DNA from: Gymnodinialimonas ceratoperidinii
GTDB taxonomy: Bacteria; Pseudomonadota; Alphaproteobacteria; Rhodobacterales; Rhodobacteraceae
NCBI RefSeq assembly: GCF_019297855.1
Contig: NZ_CP079194.1
Location: 1,351,501-1,415,500 of the forward strand
Length of the DNA stretch: 64,000 nt
Direction: 5' to 3'
The notes below the pieces were generated by a model that ran no database searches, was not told the DNA's origin, and worked only from the letters and a program-made list of their open reading frames with translations. Shown here in pieces: positions 35,666 through 45,545 of the stretch. Numbering within the stretch: position 1 is the stretch's first letter; each line of letters opens with the position of its first letter. The translations under genes were made by a program, and so were the position numbers.

Positions 35666-36838
35666 ATGGCGGGCAACAGCGGCGGACCTTGGGGTGGCGG
35701 CAGTAACAACGGCGGCAGTGGCGGCGGTGGAAACCGTGGCACCGGCGGCGGCAATGGCAACAACACCGGGCCCCGGCGGCCCGGCGGCGAGGGGCAGAAC
35801 ATCCCCGAGCTCGACGACATCATGCGCAAGGGGCAGGAACAGCTCCGTGTTCTCATGGGTGGCCGCGGCGGCGGCACCGGCGGCACGGGGTCCGGCAAGG
35901 AACCGATCAACCCGCGCGCGATGTGGATCGGTGGCATTCTGCTCGTCGCGTTGGCGTGGCTCTACGCGTCCTTCTACTCGGTCCAGCCGGGCGAGCAGGG
36001 GGTGGAGCTGTTCCTCGGCTCCGAATACCGCATCACCGGCGACGGCCCGCACCTTGCACCCTGGCCGCTGGTCACCGCCGAGGTCATCAGCACCGAGCAG
36101 GAGCGCACCGAAGCAATCGGCAACAACCGCTCGGGCGCGTCGGACACCGGGCTGATGCTGACCACGGACGAGAACATCGTCGACATCGACTTCGACGTGG
36201 TCTGGAACATCAGCAACCCCGCCGACTACCTGTTCAACCTGCGCGACCCGGAAGCCACGATCCGCGCGGTGGCGGAATCGGCCATGCGCGAGATCATCGC
36301 CCAGTCCGAGTTGGCACCGATCCTCAACCGTGACCGTCAACTGATCGGTGACCAGGCGCTCGCCCTGATCCAGTCCACGATGGACAGCTACGAATCCGGC
36401 GTGAACATCATCCGTATCAACCTCGACCGCGCCGACCCGCCGGTGGAGGTGATCGACGCCTTCCGCGAGGTGCAGGCCGCCGAGCAGGAGCGTGACCGTC
36501 TCGAGCGGACTGCCGATGCCTACTCCAACCGCGTCACCGCCGGTGCCCGTGGTGAGGCCGCACAGGTGCTGGAAGAAGCCGAGGGTTACCGTGCCCGCGT
36601 CGTCAACGAAGCCCTGGGTGAGGCCAGCCGCTTCCTCGCGATCCTTCAGGAATACGAAGTGGCGCCGGAAGTGACCCGTCGTCGCCTCTATCTCGAAACG
36701 CTGGAGCGGGTTCTTTCCGATACCGATCTGGTGATCATCGACGGCGAAACCGGCGGCGCCTCGGGCGTGGTGCCCTACCTGCCGCTGAACGAATTGCGTC
36801 GCCCGAGTGGCGATACCGAAACAGGGGGCTCGAACTGA
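35666..36838 (+). CDS. hflK: FtsH protease regulator HflK
   Basis: Membrane SPFH protein that with HflC surrounds FtsH and tunes its access to substrates. 390 residues. The first about 80 are Gly/Asn-rich and low-complexity (GGPWGGGSNNGGSGGGGNRG), followed by one membrane helix (MWIGGILLVALAWLYASFYS) and the prohibitin/SPFH domain (GEQGVELFLGSEYRITGDG, DENIVDIDFDVVWNISNPA), coiled coil (REVQAAEQERDRLERTADAY) and an extended tail. Overlaps hflC by no bases but is only one base away (TGAT ATG). Confidence 0.95.
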   Translation: MAGNSGGPWGGGSNNGGSGGGGNRGTGGGNGNNTGPRRPGGEGQNIPELDDIMRKGQEQLRVLMGGRGGGTGGTGSGKEPINPRAMWIGGILLVALAWLYASFYSVQPGEQGVELFLGSEYRITGDGPHLAPWPLVTAEVISTEQERTEAIGNNRSGASDTGLMLTTDENIVDIDFDVVWNISNPADYLFNLRDPEATIRAVAESAMREIIAQSELAPILNRDRQLIGDQALALIQSTMDSYESGVNIIRINLDRADPPVEVIDAFREVQAAEQERDRLERTADAYSNRVTAGARGEAAQVLEEAEGYRARVVNEALGEASRFLAILQEYEVAPEVTRRRLYLETLERVLSDTDLVIIDGETGGASGVVPYLPLNELRRPSGDTETGGSN

Positions 36839-36839
36839 T

Positions 36840-37745
36840 ATGCGCCGTATTACCTTTCTCATCCCCGCGGTCGTGGTCGTCTTCGGCTTGTTGTCCTCGG
36901 CCATTTTCGTAGTCGACGAACGCGAGCGCGCGCTCGTGCTGCAGTTCGGCCAGATCCGGCAGGTGATCAACGAGCCGGGCCTGAACTTCCGCATCCCGAT
37001 CATCCAGGAGGTGATCTACTACGAGGACCGGATCCTCTCGCTCGACACCGCTGCCACCGAGGTCACGCCCTCCGATGACCGGCGCCTCGTCGTGGACGCC
37101 TTCGCGCGTTACCGGATCACCGACACGCGGGTCTTCAACGAGCGTGTGGGCTCGGGCGGCATCCGCCGCGCCGATGACCTGATCGAGGACATTCTCAACG
37201 ACCGTATCCGCGCGGTTCTGGGTGCCGACGGCGTCACCTCCAATACGATCCTCTCGGAGGAGCGTGCCCGGCTGATGACCCAGATCACGGCGCAGGCGCG
37301 GGCACGTGCGGCCTCCCTCGGGGTGCAGATCCTCGACGTGCGCCTGAAGCAGACCAACCTGCCGGCGCAGAACCTCGACGCCACCTTCGCCCGGATGCGG
37401 GCCGAGCGTGAACGCGAAGCCGCGGACGAGATCGCTCGCGGTGAAGAAGCCGCACAGCGTATCCGCGCGACGGCCGACCGTACCGTGGTGGAGCTTGTCT
37501 CGGACGCGCGCCGCGAGGCCGAGATCACCCGCGGTGAGGCCGATGCGGAACGGACCCGGATCTTCGCCGAAGCCTTCGGTCAGGACACCGAGTTCTTCGA
37601 CTTCACCCGTTCGCTCACCGCCTACGAGCGCGCGCTGGGGGCAAATTCCAGCTTCGTGATCAGCCCTGACAGCGAGTTCTTCGAGTACTTCGATGGCTCG
37701 GCGCTTGGGGGCGGCAACTCGCTTTCGCCTGACCCGGCAGAGTGA
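36840..37745 (+). CDS. hflC: FtsH protease regulator HflC
   Basis: 301 residues from ATG 36840, just after the hflK stop. N-terminal signal-anchor helix (ITFLIPAVVVVFGLLSSAIF), SPFH domain (VVDERERALVLQFGQIRQVI), and helical extension (RAEREREAADEIARGEEAAQ). Partner of HflK around FtsH. A DUF2065 gene follows after a seven-base gap, then degP, all in one direction. Confidence 0.95.
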   Translation: MRRITFLIPAVVVVFGLLSSAIFVVDERERALVLQFGQIRQVINEPGLNFRIPIIQEVIYYEDRILSLDTAATEVTPSDDRRLVVDAFARYRITDTRVFNERVGSGGIRRADDLIEDILNDRIRAVLGADGVTSNTILSEERARLMTQITAQARARAASLGVQILDVRLKQTNLPAQNLDATFARMRAEREREAADEIARGEEAAQRIRATADRTVVELVSDARREAEITRGEADAERTRIFAEAFGQDTEFFDFTRSLTAYERALGANSSFVISPDSEFFEYFDGSALGGGNSLSPDPAE

Positions 37746-37752
37746 TCCGCCC

Positions 37753-37947
37753 ATGTGGCTGGCAATATTGATGGGCCTTGGCATGGTCCTCGTGATCGAG
37801 GGGCTGGTGTTCGCACTGGCCCCTTCGCGTTTGGAAGACCTGCTGCGCGCGATGCAGGCGATCCCACCCGAGACCCGGCGGCTGATCGGGCTGGGCGCCG
37901 TGGCCGCCGGCGCGGTGCTGACCTCATGGGCGATCAGCCTGCTCTGA
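37753..37947 (+). CDS. DUF2065 small membrane protein
   Basis: 64 residues from ATG 37753, seven bases after the hflC stop. N-terminal helix (MWLAILMGLGMVLVIEGLVF), a short loop with PSRLEDLLRAMQAIPPETRR, and a C-terminal helix (LIGLGAVAAGAVLTSWAISL). DUF2065 proteins follow hflC in many proteobacteria; their role is unknown but position suggests a link to FtsH control. Confidence 0.9.
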   Translation: MWLAILMGLGMVLVIEGLVFALAPSRLEDLLRAMQAIPPETRRLIGLGAVAAGAVLTSWAISLL

Positions 37948-38061
37948 CCGCGCCCCTGCATCGGGGTTGGTTTGCGGCCGCGCCCATGCAAACCTGCCCC
38001 CGATATTTCCAGTTTTCACAGCGATGTGACGCGCCGCGAGGCAAGGGGCGGGATTTCCGAA

Positions 38062-38090
38062 CTTGAATCCCCGCGCGCGCGCCCAAAGTA
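38062..38090 (+). promoter_or_regulatory. Possible heat-shock (RpoH-type) promoter for degP
   Basis: CTTGAA at 38062-38067 matches the -35 of sigma-32 type promoters; 14 bases later CCCAAAGT at 38082-38089 only partly matches CCCCAT. It lies about 50-80 bases upstream of the degP start, which fits a stress-induced protease. Low confidence because the -10 is imperfect. Confidence 0.3.
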
Positions 38091-38142
38091 TGATTGAAGC
38101 AAAAAGTACCCGTCCGACGGTTTATCGAGGAGGCCATTCACC

Positions 38143-39669
38143 GTGACATTCCATTCAAGACACCCCATCGAAGCCCCAAACCTGCCCCGCGCACGCGCCG
38201 TTGCGGCAGAGCGGTCGCGCGCGGTGGGCGATCTCCATCTCGGCATCAGCGCACTGATCGCCCTGTTGACGATGGTCGCCGTGGCTCTGTCTGCCTTGCC
38301 CGCCCGCGCCCAGAACGCGACCCTGCCGGGGTTCGCGGACCTCGTCGATCAGGTCGGCGACGCGGTGGTCAACATCACCACGTCTTCGGTCGTCGCAGGC
38401 CGCGCCGGACCCGCGCCGGTGGTGCCGGAAGGCTCGCCGCTGGAAGATTTCTTCAACGACTTTCTCGGACCCGACGGCGGCAACGGCCCCGCGCCACGCC
38501 GGAGCCAGGCTCTGGGGTCCGGCTTCGTGATTTCGGAAGACGGCTACCTTGTGACGAACAACCACGTCATCGAGGGCGCCGATGAGATCATGATCGAATT
38601 CCGCAGCGGCGTTGAACTGCCCGCCGAACTGGTGGGCACCGACCCCAACACCGACATCGCCCTGCTGCGCGTGCAAAGCGATGAGCCGCTGCCCTTCGTG
38701 CCCTTCGGCCTCGCCTCCGATCACCGCGTGGGCGATTGGGTGATGGTCATGGGCAACCCGCTGGGGCAGGGCTTCTCTGTCTCGGTCGGCGTGGTGTCGG
38801 CCTTCGGGCGCTCGCTCTCGGGCACCTATGACGACTTCATCCAGACCGATGCGGCGATCAACCAGGGTAACTCCGGCGGTCCGCTCTTCAACCTCGACGG
38901 CGAGGTGATCGGCGTGAACACCGCGATCCTGTCGCCGACCGGCGGCTCCATCGGTATCGGCTTCGCCATGTCCTCGGACGTGGTGATCAACGTGGTCGAC
39001 CAGCTGCGTGAATTCGGCGAGACCCGCCGTGGCTGGCTTGGCGTGCGCATCCAGGACGTGACGCCCGAGATGGCCGGCGCCCTCGGTCTTGAAGAAGCAC
39101 GCGGTGCCATGGTCACCGATGTGCCGGACGGCCCCGCCCTTGAAGGCGGTATCGAGGTCGGCGACGTGATCCTGACCTTCGACGGCACCGACGTGGAGGA
39201 TACCCGCGGGTTGGTCCGCGTGGTGGGCGACAGCACGGTGGGCGAAACCGTCCGCGTGATGGTCTTCCGGGACGGCGGCACGGAAACGCTCCGCATCACC
39301 CTGGGTCGGCGTGAGACGGCGGAATCCGCCAGCGCGCCGCAGGCCCCCGGCGAAACGCCCGAGGCGCCCACGGCCGAGGTTCTGGGCATGACCCTCACCC
39401 CGCTGACCGATGAGCTGCGCTCGGAGTTGAACGCCGGCAACGTGACCAATGGCCTGGTCATCACCCAGATCGACCCGATCTCCGACGCGGCCGAGATGGG
39501 CCTGCAGGTGGGTGACATCATCACCGAGGTGACCCAGATGCCCGTGACCACCGTGGCGGAGTTCCAGCTGCGCATCGACGCCGCTGACGAGGCGGGACAG
39601 GAGACGATCCTCCTGCTGATCCGCCGCGACGGCAACCCGCGGTTCATGGCGCTCGGCATCAAGGACTGA
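38143..39669 (+). CDS. degP: Do-family periplasmic serine protease/chaperone
   Basis: 508 residues. GTG start at 38143, nine bases after GAGGAGG (38127-38133). N-terminal signal (LIALLTMVAVALSALPARAQ) after a 29-residue lead. Trypsin-like catalytic triad H141 (TNNHVIEG), D171 (NTDIALL), S244 (GNSGGPLF), and two PDZ domains (GWLGVRIQDVTPEMAGALGL, then VLGMTLTPLTDELRSELNAG), the second after a short Pro/Ala linker. This is the DegP/DegQ/MucD type that degrades or refolds envelope proteins. A strong terminator follows. The exact paralogue (DegP versus DegQ) cannot be told. Confidence 0.9.
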   Translation: MTFHSRHPIEAPNLPRARAVAAERSRAVGDLHLGISALIALLTMVAVALSALPARAQNATLPGFADLVDQVGDAVVNITTSSVVAGRAGPAPVVPEGSPLEDFFNDFLGPDGGNGPAPRRSQALGSGFVISEDGYLVTNNHVIEGADEIMIEFRSGVELPAELVGTDPNTDIALLRVQSDEPLPFVPFGLASDHRVGDWVMVMGNPLGQGFSVSVGVVSAFGRSLSGTYDDFIQTDAAINQGNSGGPLFNLDGEVIGVNTAILSPTGGSIGIGFAMSSDVVINVVDQLREFGETRRGWLGVRIQDVTPEMAGALGLEEARGAMVTDVPDGPALEGGIEVGDVILTFDGTDVEDTRGLVRVVGDSTVGETVRVMVFRDGGTETLRITLGRRETAESASAPQAPGETPEAPTAEVLGMTLTPLTDELRSELNAGNVTNGLVITQIDPISDAAEMGLQVGDIITEVTQMPVTTVAEFQLRIDAADEAGQETILLLIRRDGNPRFMALGIKD

Positions 39670-39693
39670 CGCGCGCGGCCTGAAACAACAAAT

Positions 39694-39735
39694 AAAGCCC
39701 CCGGTGCCTCGATCAGGTGCCGGGGGCTTTTTCTT
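39694..39735 (+). terminator. Intrinsic terminator after degP
   Basis: AAAGCCCCCGG (39694-39704) pairs with CCGGGGGCTTT (39720-39730) and the stem continues inward (T/G, G/T wobbles, then CCT/AGG), followed by TTTTC. Ends degP; also converges with the lipoprotein gene end at 39761. Confidence 0.88.
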
Positions 39736-39760
39736 TGTTGCAAAGAAGAGGACGCGCGGC

Positions 39761-40333
39761 CTAGTTGCGCGCCAGTTCCGGATCCCAAACCGAGAGCCCC
39801 AACTGCCGCGCGGCGGCGAGGGACAGGACCCCGCTGTCGAGGCCTTGGGGTTGCTGGTAGGCGCGGATCGCGGCCACGGTCGCGCGGTTCATGACACCGC
39901 TCGCCGCGCCGGTGTAATGCCCGCGAACAGCCAGCGCGCGCTGCAGGTTGGCGATATACTCGGCGTTGCCCTCCATCGCGCAGGGGGTCTCGAACCACGT
40001 CTCGGTCCGGTCCTCGACGATTCGCTGCTCGGTGGCGGTGACGAAGACGGCGGGGCGGCGCACGTTGCCGTCGCGGTCCAGCTGTTCGGGCTCGGCCATG
40101 ATCTGCTCGGTCACCGTCTCGATCACCGCCGGCTGGATCTCCCGGCCATAGCAGCTCTGCGGATCGGCGCCCGGCGGCCCGACCCCGCGAGAGACCTGCA
40201 CGCCGCCCGAGCCGGAGTTCGTGGAGGGCGTGATGACCGATGTGAAACTGTCCTCGTCCCCCGGCGCGGTCGGCTGACACGCGGCAAGGCCGAGGGCGCC
40301 GGCGAGGGCGACCAGAATGAGAGATCTGTGCAT
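39761..40333 (-). CDS. Lipoprotein with C-terminal peptidoglycan-binding-like domain
   Basis: 190 residues. Start ATG at 40333 is preferred because MHRSLILVALAGALGLAACQ is a lipobox signal with Cys22; an ATG twelve bases upstream has no better ribosome-binding site. The middle is variable and Gly/Ser-rich then acidic, and the last 70 residues (NAEYIANLQRALAVRGHYTG, VMNRATVAAIRAYQQPQGLD) form a PG_binding_1-like three-helix domain. Likely anchored in a membrane and touching peptidoglycan; no catalytic domain is seen. The start codon lies 39761-40333 minus strand next to the DnaE2 relic. Confidence 0.8.
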   Translation of the reverse strand: MHRSLILVALAGALGLAACQPTAPGDEDSFTSVITPSTNSGSGGVQVSRGVGPPGADPQSCYGREIQPAVIETVTEQIMAEPEQLDRDGNVRRPAVFVTATEQRIVEDRTETWFETPCAMEGNAEYIANLQRALAVRGHYTGAASGVMNRATVAAIRAYQQPQGLDSGVLSLAAARQLGLSVWDPELARN

Positions 40334-40418
40334 GGGACTGCTCAACGTCCTGATTTTGTTTTGCCCGATGGTAACGGAAAACGCCGCTTCGGGGAAGCTT
40401 TACGGCCGGCGGCGGGCG

Positions 40419-40856
40419 TCAGGCGGTTTTTTCCGACGGCGCGTGTTGTGCAAGCAACTCATCAAGCATGGGCGAGATATCCTCGATATGCTCGGCCACC
40501 ACATGGGTCACATCCCCCTCGCGCTGGATCCGGCCCGTGACCCGCAACAAGCGACCGGCGATCACGGCCCGGCGGTATTTCTCGAACAGTTTCTTCCAGA
40601 CCACGACGTTGCAGACGCCATATTCGTCTTCCAGCGTGATGAAGATCACACCCTTGGCGGTGCCGGGCCGCTGGCGCACCAGAACGAGACCCGCCACCGT
40701 GATCCGCGCGCCATTGGACGGCAGATGCAACAGATGATGCGGCAGGCAGCACGGGGGGCGTGGCCAATCCGGGGGGCGGGTTGCGGGCTCCATGGGTGAA
40801 CAAATACAGAACATATGTACGGTGGCGCAAGGGGCGTATTCGCACTGGAAAGGCAC
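40419..40856 (-). pseudogene. dnaE2: C-terminal relic of error-prone DNA polymerase DnaE2
   Basis: Only about the last 100 residues of a roughly 1,000-residue protein are present: [40 protein letters not shown] and [20 protein letters not shown], which match the OB-fold at the end of DnaE2. The upstream sequence (40722-40856) lacks the polymerase and PHP domains and shows no further DnaE2 homology, and the next gene starts at 40903, so no full gene can exist here. A free OB-fold protein made from it is possible but unlikely. ImuA and ImuB, its usual partners, are absent from the window. Confidence 0.82.
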
Positions 40857-40875
40857 GCGCGCCCGTACTACCTAG

Positions 40876-41226
<351 letters not shown>

Positions 41227-41230
41227 GTTC

Positions 41231-42070
41231 ATGGCGCCGCGTCGGCTGATCCGCAAGGTGAGAGCACGCGCACGCGGCGCATGGATGGGCCTGTGTCTGG
41301 GGCTGGCGGGGGCAGGGGCAGGGGCAGCGCTTGGCTGCACCGCGCCGCCCCATGAGACCACGCAAATGCCTGAAACGCTCAGCGCGCCGTGGCCGGGCCC
41401 CGGCGGGCTTTTGGCGTGGTACGATGTCCCCACGACGCGCTATCCCCATGGCGTCCTGGGCGATGCAGTGGAAGCCACGCAGCTTCACGCCTATGCCTCG
41501 GATCCGGCGCCACTCTGCGCGACACAGTCATTCGAGCTGCCGCCCGAGCTGGTTTTCGAGGACACCGCGCCTCGGCTCGCGGACCTCGACGGGGACGGCA
41601 CGCCCGAGATCATCGTGGTGCAAAGCCACCAACGCCTCGGCGCGCAGCTTGCCGTCTATGGCGTCTCGCCCGACGGCGAAAACCTCCGGCAGATCGCCGC
41701 GACACCCTTCATCGGCCGCCGCAATCGTTGGCTGGCGCCCATTGGCGCGGCGGATCTTGACGGCGACGGGCGCATGGAAATCGCCTACATCGACCGCCCG
41801 CACCTCGCACGCGTGCTTCGCGTCTGGCGGTTCGAGGGGGGCGCGCTGAGTGAAGTGGCCGCGATCGAAGGCCTCACCAACCACCGCATTGGCGAGCCCT
41901 TCATCACCGGCGGGCTGCGCGACTGCGGCGCCGGCCCCGAGCTGATCACCGCCAACGCCGATTGGAGCCGCGTGATCGCCACGACCTTGGAGGCAGGCAC
42001 CCTTACCACCCGCAGCCTCGGACCCTTCAGCCAGGACGCCGTGACCCGCGCCATGGCCTGCCAAGACTGA
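41231..42070 (+). CDS. FG-GAP/VCBS repeat exported protein
   Basis: 279 residues, possible lipoprotein (lipobox-like ALGC near residue 37 after GAGAGA). Two calcium-binding loops are visible: ADLDGDGTPEIIVVQ (about 118-132) and AADLDGDGRMEIAYID (about 178-193), the FG-GAP/VCBS type seen in beta-propellers. The remainder is beta-rich (LITANADWSRVIATTLEA). Function unknown. It is probably co-transcribed with the ferredoxin but their link is not evident. Confidence 0.8.
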   Translation: MAPRRLIRKVRARARGAWMGLCLGLAGAGAGAALGCTAPPHETTQMPETLSAPWPGPGGLLAWYDVPTTRYPHGVLGDAVEATQLHAYASDPAPLCATQSFELPPELVFEDTAPRLADLDGDGTPEIIVVQSHQRLGAQLAVYGVSPDGENLRQIAATPFIGRRNRWLAPIGAADLDGDGRMEIAYIDRPHLARVLRVWRFEGGALSEVAAIEGLTNHRIGEPFITGGLRDCGAGPELITANADWSRVIATTLEAGTLTTRSLGPFSQDAVTRAMACQD

Positions 42071-42211
42071 CCACCATGGGTGCCGCGCCCGCCTGACCCC
42101 CGCCTGCGCCCCGACAATTCCGCCGCCAGCCCCTTTGCCTGACGGCCCACCCTTGACTTCACCGGCCTCGGACGGTCTATCCGGAGCCGCAAAAACACCC
42201 GGAGAGACCCG

Positions 42212-43987
42212 ATGCACGCATATCGCACCCACACCTGTGCCGACCTGACCGCCGCCAATGTCGGCGAGGAGATCCGCCTTTCCGGTTGGGTGCATCGTCG
42301 CCGAGATCATGGCGGGGTAATCTTCATCGACCTGCGCGACCATTTCGGCATCACCCAGGTCCTCTGCGACCCCGACAGCCCCGTGTTCTCGAAGGTCGAG
42401 AAGCTGCGCGCCGAATATTGTGTGCGCATCGACGGCGTGGTGAAGGCGCGCGCGCCCGAACTGGTGAACGAGAAGCTGCCCACCGGCGAGATCGAGGTCT
42501 ATATCCGCGACATGGAGGTGCTCGGCGCCGCCGCGGAACTGCCGCTGCAGGTCTTCGGTGATCAGGAATACCCCGAGGAAACGCGCCTGAAATATCGTTA
42601 CCTCGACCTGCGCCGCGAGAAGATGCAGAACAACATGATGCTGCGCTCCGACGTTGTGGCGAGCATCCGCAAGCGCATGTGGGATAAGGAATTCCGCGAG
42701 TTCCAGACGCCGATCATCACCGCCTCCTCCCCCGAGGGGGCGCGTGACTTCCTCGTGCCCTCGCGCCAGCACCCGGGCAAGTTCTACGCGCTCCCGCAGG
42801 CCCCGCAGCAGTTCAAGCAGCTGCTCATGGTCTCGGGCTTTGACAAATACTTCCAGATCGCGCCCTGCTTCCGCGACGAGGACCCGCGTGCCGACCGCTC
42901 TCCGACCGATTTCTATCAGCTCGACATGGAGATGTCCTTCGTCGAGCAGCAGGACGTCTTCGACACGATCGAGCCGGTCATTCGCGGCGTCTTCGAGGAG
43001 TTTGGCGAGGGCGCGTCGGTCGATCAGGACTGGCCGCTGATCAGCTACAAGGACGCGGCACTCTGGTATGGCACCGACAAACCGGACCTGCGCAACCCGA
43101 TCAAGATGCAGGTGGTCTCGGACCACTTCCGCGGTTCGGGCTTCGCGATCTTCGCCAAACTGCTGGAACAGGAAGGCACGGAAGTGCGCGCCATCCCCGC
43201 CCCCACGGGCGGCTCGCGCAAGTTTTGCGACCGGATGAACAAGTTCGCGCAGGAGCAGGGGCTGCCCGGCATGGGCTATATCTTCTGGCGCGATCAAGGC
43301 GAGGGCTTGGAAGCGGCCGGCCCGCTGGCCAAGAACATAGGCCCCGAGCGGACCGAGGCGATCCGCGAGCAGTTGGGTCTGGGGATTGGCGACGCGGCCT
43401 TCTTCCTCGCCGGCAAGCCGTCGCAGTTCGAGGCCGTCGCGGGCCGCGCCCGCACGGTGATCGGCGACGAGCTCGGCCTGACCGAGCAGGATCGCTTTGC
43501 CTTCGCGTGGATCGTGGACTTCCCGATGTACGAGGCCGACGAGGAAACCGGGAAGATCGACTTCTCCCACAACCCCTTCTCGATGCCGCAAGGTGGGCTG
43601 GAGGCGCTGAACGGCGACCCGCTGGACGTTCTGGGCTACCAGTATGACCTTGCCTGCAACGGCTACGAGCTGGTCTCCGGCGCGATCCGGAACCACCAGC
43701 CCGAGATCATGTTCAAGGCCTTCGAGCTGGCAGGCTATGACGAGGCCGAGGTGCGAAAGCGTTTCGGGGGCATGGTCAACGCGTTCCAATACGGTGCGCC
43801 CCCTCACGGCGGTTGCGCGGCGGGTATCGACCGGATCGTGATGCTGCTGGCGGACACTGCGAACATCCGCGAGGTGATCCTGTTCCCGATGAACCAGCGC
43901 GCGGAAGATCTTATGATGAACGCGCCGTCCGATCCGACGTCGGATCAGTTGATGGAGCTTGGCCTGCGGGTCATCCCGCAGGACTAG
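42212..43987 (+). CDS. aspS: Aspartyl-tRNA synthetase
   Basis: 591 residues, class II. OB-fold anticodon domain ([20 protein letters not shown]), motif 2 in [20 protein letters not shown], the bacterial insertion (about 290-410) and motif 3 in [16 protein letters not shown]. Its stop TAG overlaps the convergent response-regulator stop as a shared CTAG (43984-43987). GGAGAG precedes the ATG. Confidence 0.97.
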   Translation: MHAYRTHTCADLTAANVGEEIRLSGWVHRRRDHGGVIFIDLRDHFGITQVLCDPDSPVFSKVEKLRAEYCVRIDGVVKARAPELVNEKLPTGEIEVYIRDMEVLGAAAELPLQVFGDQEYPEETRLKYRYLDLRREKMQNNMMLRSDVVASIRKRMWDKEFREFQTPIITASSPEGARDFLVPSRQHPGKFYALPQAPQQFKQLLMVSGFDKYFQIAPCFRDEDPRADRSPTDFYQLDMEMSFVEQQDVFDTIEPVIRGVFEEFGEGASVDQDWPLISYKDAALWYGTDKPDLRNPIKMQVVSDHFRGSGFAIFAKLLEQEGTEVRAIPAPTGGSRKFCDRMNKFAQEQGLPGMGYIFWRDQGEGLEAAGPLAKNIGPERTEAIREQLGLGIGDAAFFLAGKPSQFEAVAGRARTVIGDELGLTEQDRFAFAWIVDFPMYEADEETGKIDFSHNPFSMPQGGLEALNGDPLDVLGYQYDLACNGYELVSGAIRNHQPEIMFKAFELAGYDEAEVRKRFGGMVNAFQYGAPPHGGCAAGIDRIVMLLADTANIREVILFPMNQRAEDLMMNAPSDPTSDQLMELGLRVIPQD

Positions 43988-44691
43988 ACGACGGCACCGA
44001 CGGCTTGGATGCGTCCCGAGAGGATCGCGCGGAGAGCCGCGCGGTCCGGCGCGCCGAGGGTCTCGGACATGCGCGCGGCGTGGTCCTCCAGGCTGCTGTC
44101 CTTGACCCCGCGCGCCACCCCGATCAGGAAACGCCGCAGGTAGCCCACGGGCGGCCGTTCGAGCGCCAGAAGATCCATGGCGTGGCTCAGGTCTTCGCGA
44201 AGCGCGAGGGGATCCGGGTCCACGTTCACCGTGGTGACGACGCGCGGGCCATTGGGCTGCTGCGCATGGGGCAGGTGGGCCAGGATCGCCTCCTGATATG
44301 CAGCCACGCTCGACACCGGCTTGGGAATGAAGCCATCGGCGCCGCTGGCCAGAACCGCGGCCTCTGCCGCTTCACGCTCCGCGCCCGAGGTGCCGAGGAT
44401 CACCTGTACGCGCTGTTTGGTGGCCGCCATGGATGCGATCAGGTCCAACCCCGATCCGTCAGGCAAGCCGAGGTCGATGATCGCGACGGTTGGCGAATAA
44501 ACGTTGAGGTGCCGCTCGGCGGAGGCGAGGCAATCGGCGCGGCGCAAGCGCGCCCCCGAGCGCAGGCTCATCAGTCTGATCGCTTCCGAGGCGTAGCGGC
44601 TGTCTTCCACCACAAGGATCGTGACCCCGAGCAGGGGGCGTTCCGCGGTGGGCTGAGGGCGTAGGTCGAATTCTGCTAATCGGTCATCCAT
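43984..44691 (-). CDS. Response regulator with an uncharacterised C-terminal helical domain
   Basis: 235 residues. ATG at 44691; the GTG one codon upstream is less likely. Receiver domain: acidic [17 protein letters not shown], phospho-acceptor Asp in [16 protein letters not shown] (near residue 72), GTSGAEREA with Thr/Ser, and PKPV with the conserved Lys. After about residue 150 comes a domain ([40 protein letters not shown]) with no recognised DNA-binding, GGDEF, HD or kinase motif, ending [10 protein letters not shown]. No histidine kinase is adjacent. Confidence 0.85.
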   Translation of the reverse strand: MDDRLAEFDLRPQPTAERPLLGVTILVVEDSRYASEAIRLMSLRSGARLRRADCLASAERHLNVYSPTVAIIDLGLPDGSGLDLIASMAATKQRVQVILGTSGAEREAAEAAVLASGADGFIPKPVSSVAAYQEAILAHLPHAQQPNGPRVVTTVNVDPDPLALREDLSHAMDLLALERPPVGYLRRFLIGVARGVKDSSLEDHAARMSETLGAPDRAALRAILSGRIQAVGAVV

Positions 44692-44750
44692 CACTGTTTC
44701 CCGTTATGAGGCACGATTCCTTCGCGCTCCCTCACTGTTGCACAGACGAG

Positions 44751-44767
44751 GTTTACGACCGGTAAAC
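44751..44767. promoter_or_regulatory. Perfect 6-base inverted repeat in a divergent gap
   Basis: GTTTAC GACCG GTAAAC, arms of six with a five-base spacer, in the gap between the response regulator (start 44691) and methylmalonyl-CoA epimerase (start 44854). The AT-containing arms stand out in a GC-rich region, so it could be an operator for a dimeric repressor. No similar copy was noticed elsewhere. Confidence 0.4.
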
Positions 44768-44853
44768 GCGCGCCGATGCGACATCGGCAAACCTTGCCCC
44801 CGATGACCCTCCGCTCCATATCAGGAGCAACCATTCAAAGCGGGAAGACCCTG

Positions 44854-45258
44854 ATGATCGGACGCCTCAATCACGTAGCCATCGCCGTGCCGGACCTCGA
44901 CGCTGCCGCCGCCCTTTATCGCGACACGCTCGGGGCCAAGGTGGGCCCGCCCCAGGATGAGCCCGACCATGGCGTGACGGTGATTTTCATCACTCTTCCA
45001 AACACCAAGATCGAGCTTCTCTACCCTCTTGGGGATAACTCTCCCATAGGTTCGTTTCTGGAAAAGAATCCGGCTGGAGGCATCCATCACATCTGTTATG
45101 AGGTTGAGAATATCCTAGAGGCTCGGGACAAATTGAAGGCCGACGGCGCCCGCGTTCTCGGCACCGGAGAACCCAAGATCGGTGCTCACGGCAAGCCGGT
45201 CCTGTTCCTCCACCCCAAGGATTTCAGCGGCACGCTGGTCGAGCTGGAGCAGGTCTGA
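44854..45258 (+). CDS. mce: Methylmalonyl-CoA epimerase
   Basis: Interconverts methylmalonyl-CoA epimers in propionyl-CoA metabolism. 134 residues of glyoxalase fold. From ATG 44854: RLNHVAIAVPDLDAAAALYR with the first metal His, IELLYPLGDNSPIGSFLEKN, GGIHHICYEVENI with two His, and GTLVELEQ with the metal Glu at the end. A longer in-frame start at 44776 has no family residues. Its stop shares one base with the DUF1467 start (TGATG). Confidence 0.93.
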   Translation: MIGRLNHVAIAVPDLDAAAALYRDTLGAKVGPPQDEPDHGVTVIFITLPNTKIELLYPLGDNSPIGSFLEKNPAGGIHHICYEVENILEARDKLKADGARVLGTGEPKIGAHGKPVLFLHPKDFSGTLVELEQV

Positions 45259-45545
45259 TGGGCGTCGTCACAGGCATCGTTCTCTATGCCGTCATTTGGT
45301 TCATGACGCTCCTGATCGCGCTTCAGGTGCGGGTCACCAGTCAGGACGAAGCCGGAGAGCGGGTCGCAGGCACCCATGGCTCCGCTCCCGCCAATGCGCA
45401 GATGAAGAAGCGGGTGATCTGGACCAGCATCGTGGCCGTCGGGATCTGGGCGATCCTCGCGGCAATCATCATCTTCGAGTTGATCTCATTGGAAGATATC
45501 GATCTTTTCACCCGCTTCGGGATGGGCGCGCCCGCGTCCCGTTAA
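45258..45545 (+). CDS. DUF1467 membrane protein
   Basis: 95 residues with two helices (MGVVTGIVLYAVIWFMTLLI, then VIWTSIVAVGIWAILAAIII). DUF1467 genes follow methylmalonyl-CoA epimerase in many alphaproteobacteria; the role is unknown. Starts on the last base of the mce stop. Its last 38 bases overlap the convergent EI24 gene. Confidence 0.88.
   Translation: MGVVTGIVLYAVIWFMTLLIALQVRVTSQDEAGERVAGTHGSAPANAQMKKRVIWTSIVAVGIWAILAAIIIFELISLEDIDLFTRFGMGAPASR

Noticed and set aside
41528..43807. Minus-strand ORF of 759 codons opposite aspS
   Set aside because: aspS on the plus strand matches aspartyl-tRNA synthetase end to end; the opposite frame is a composition artefact.
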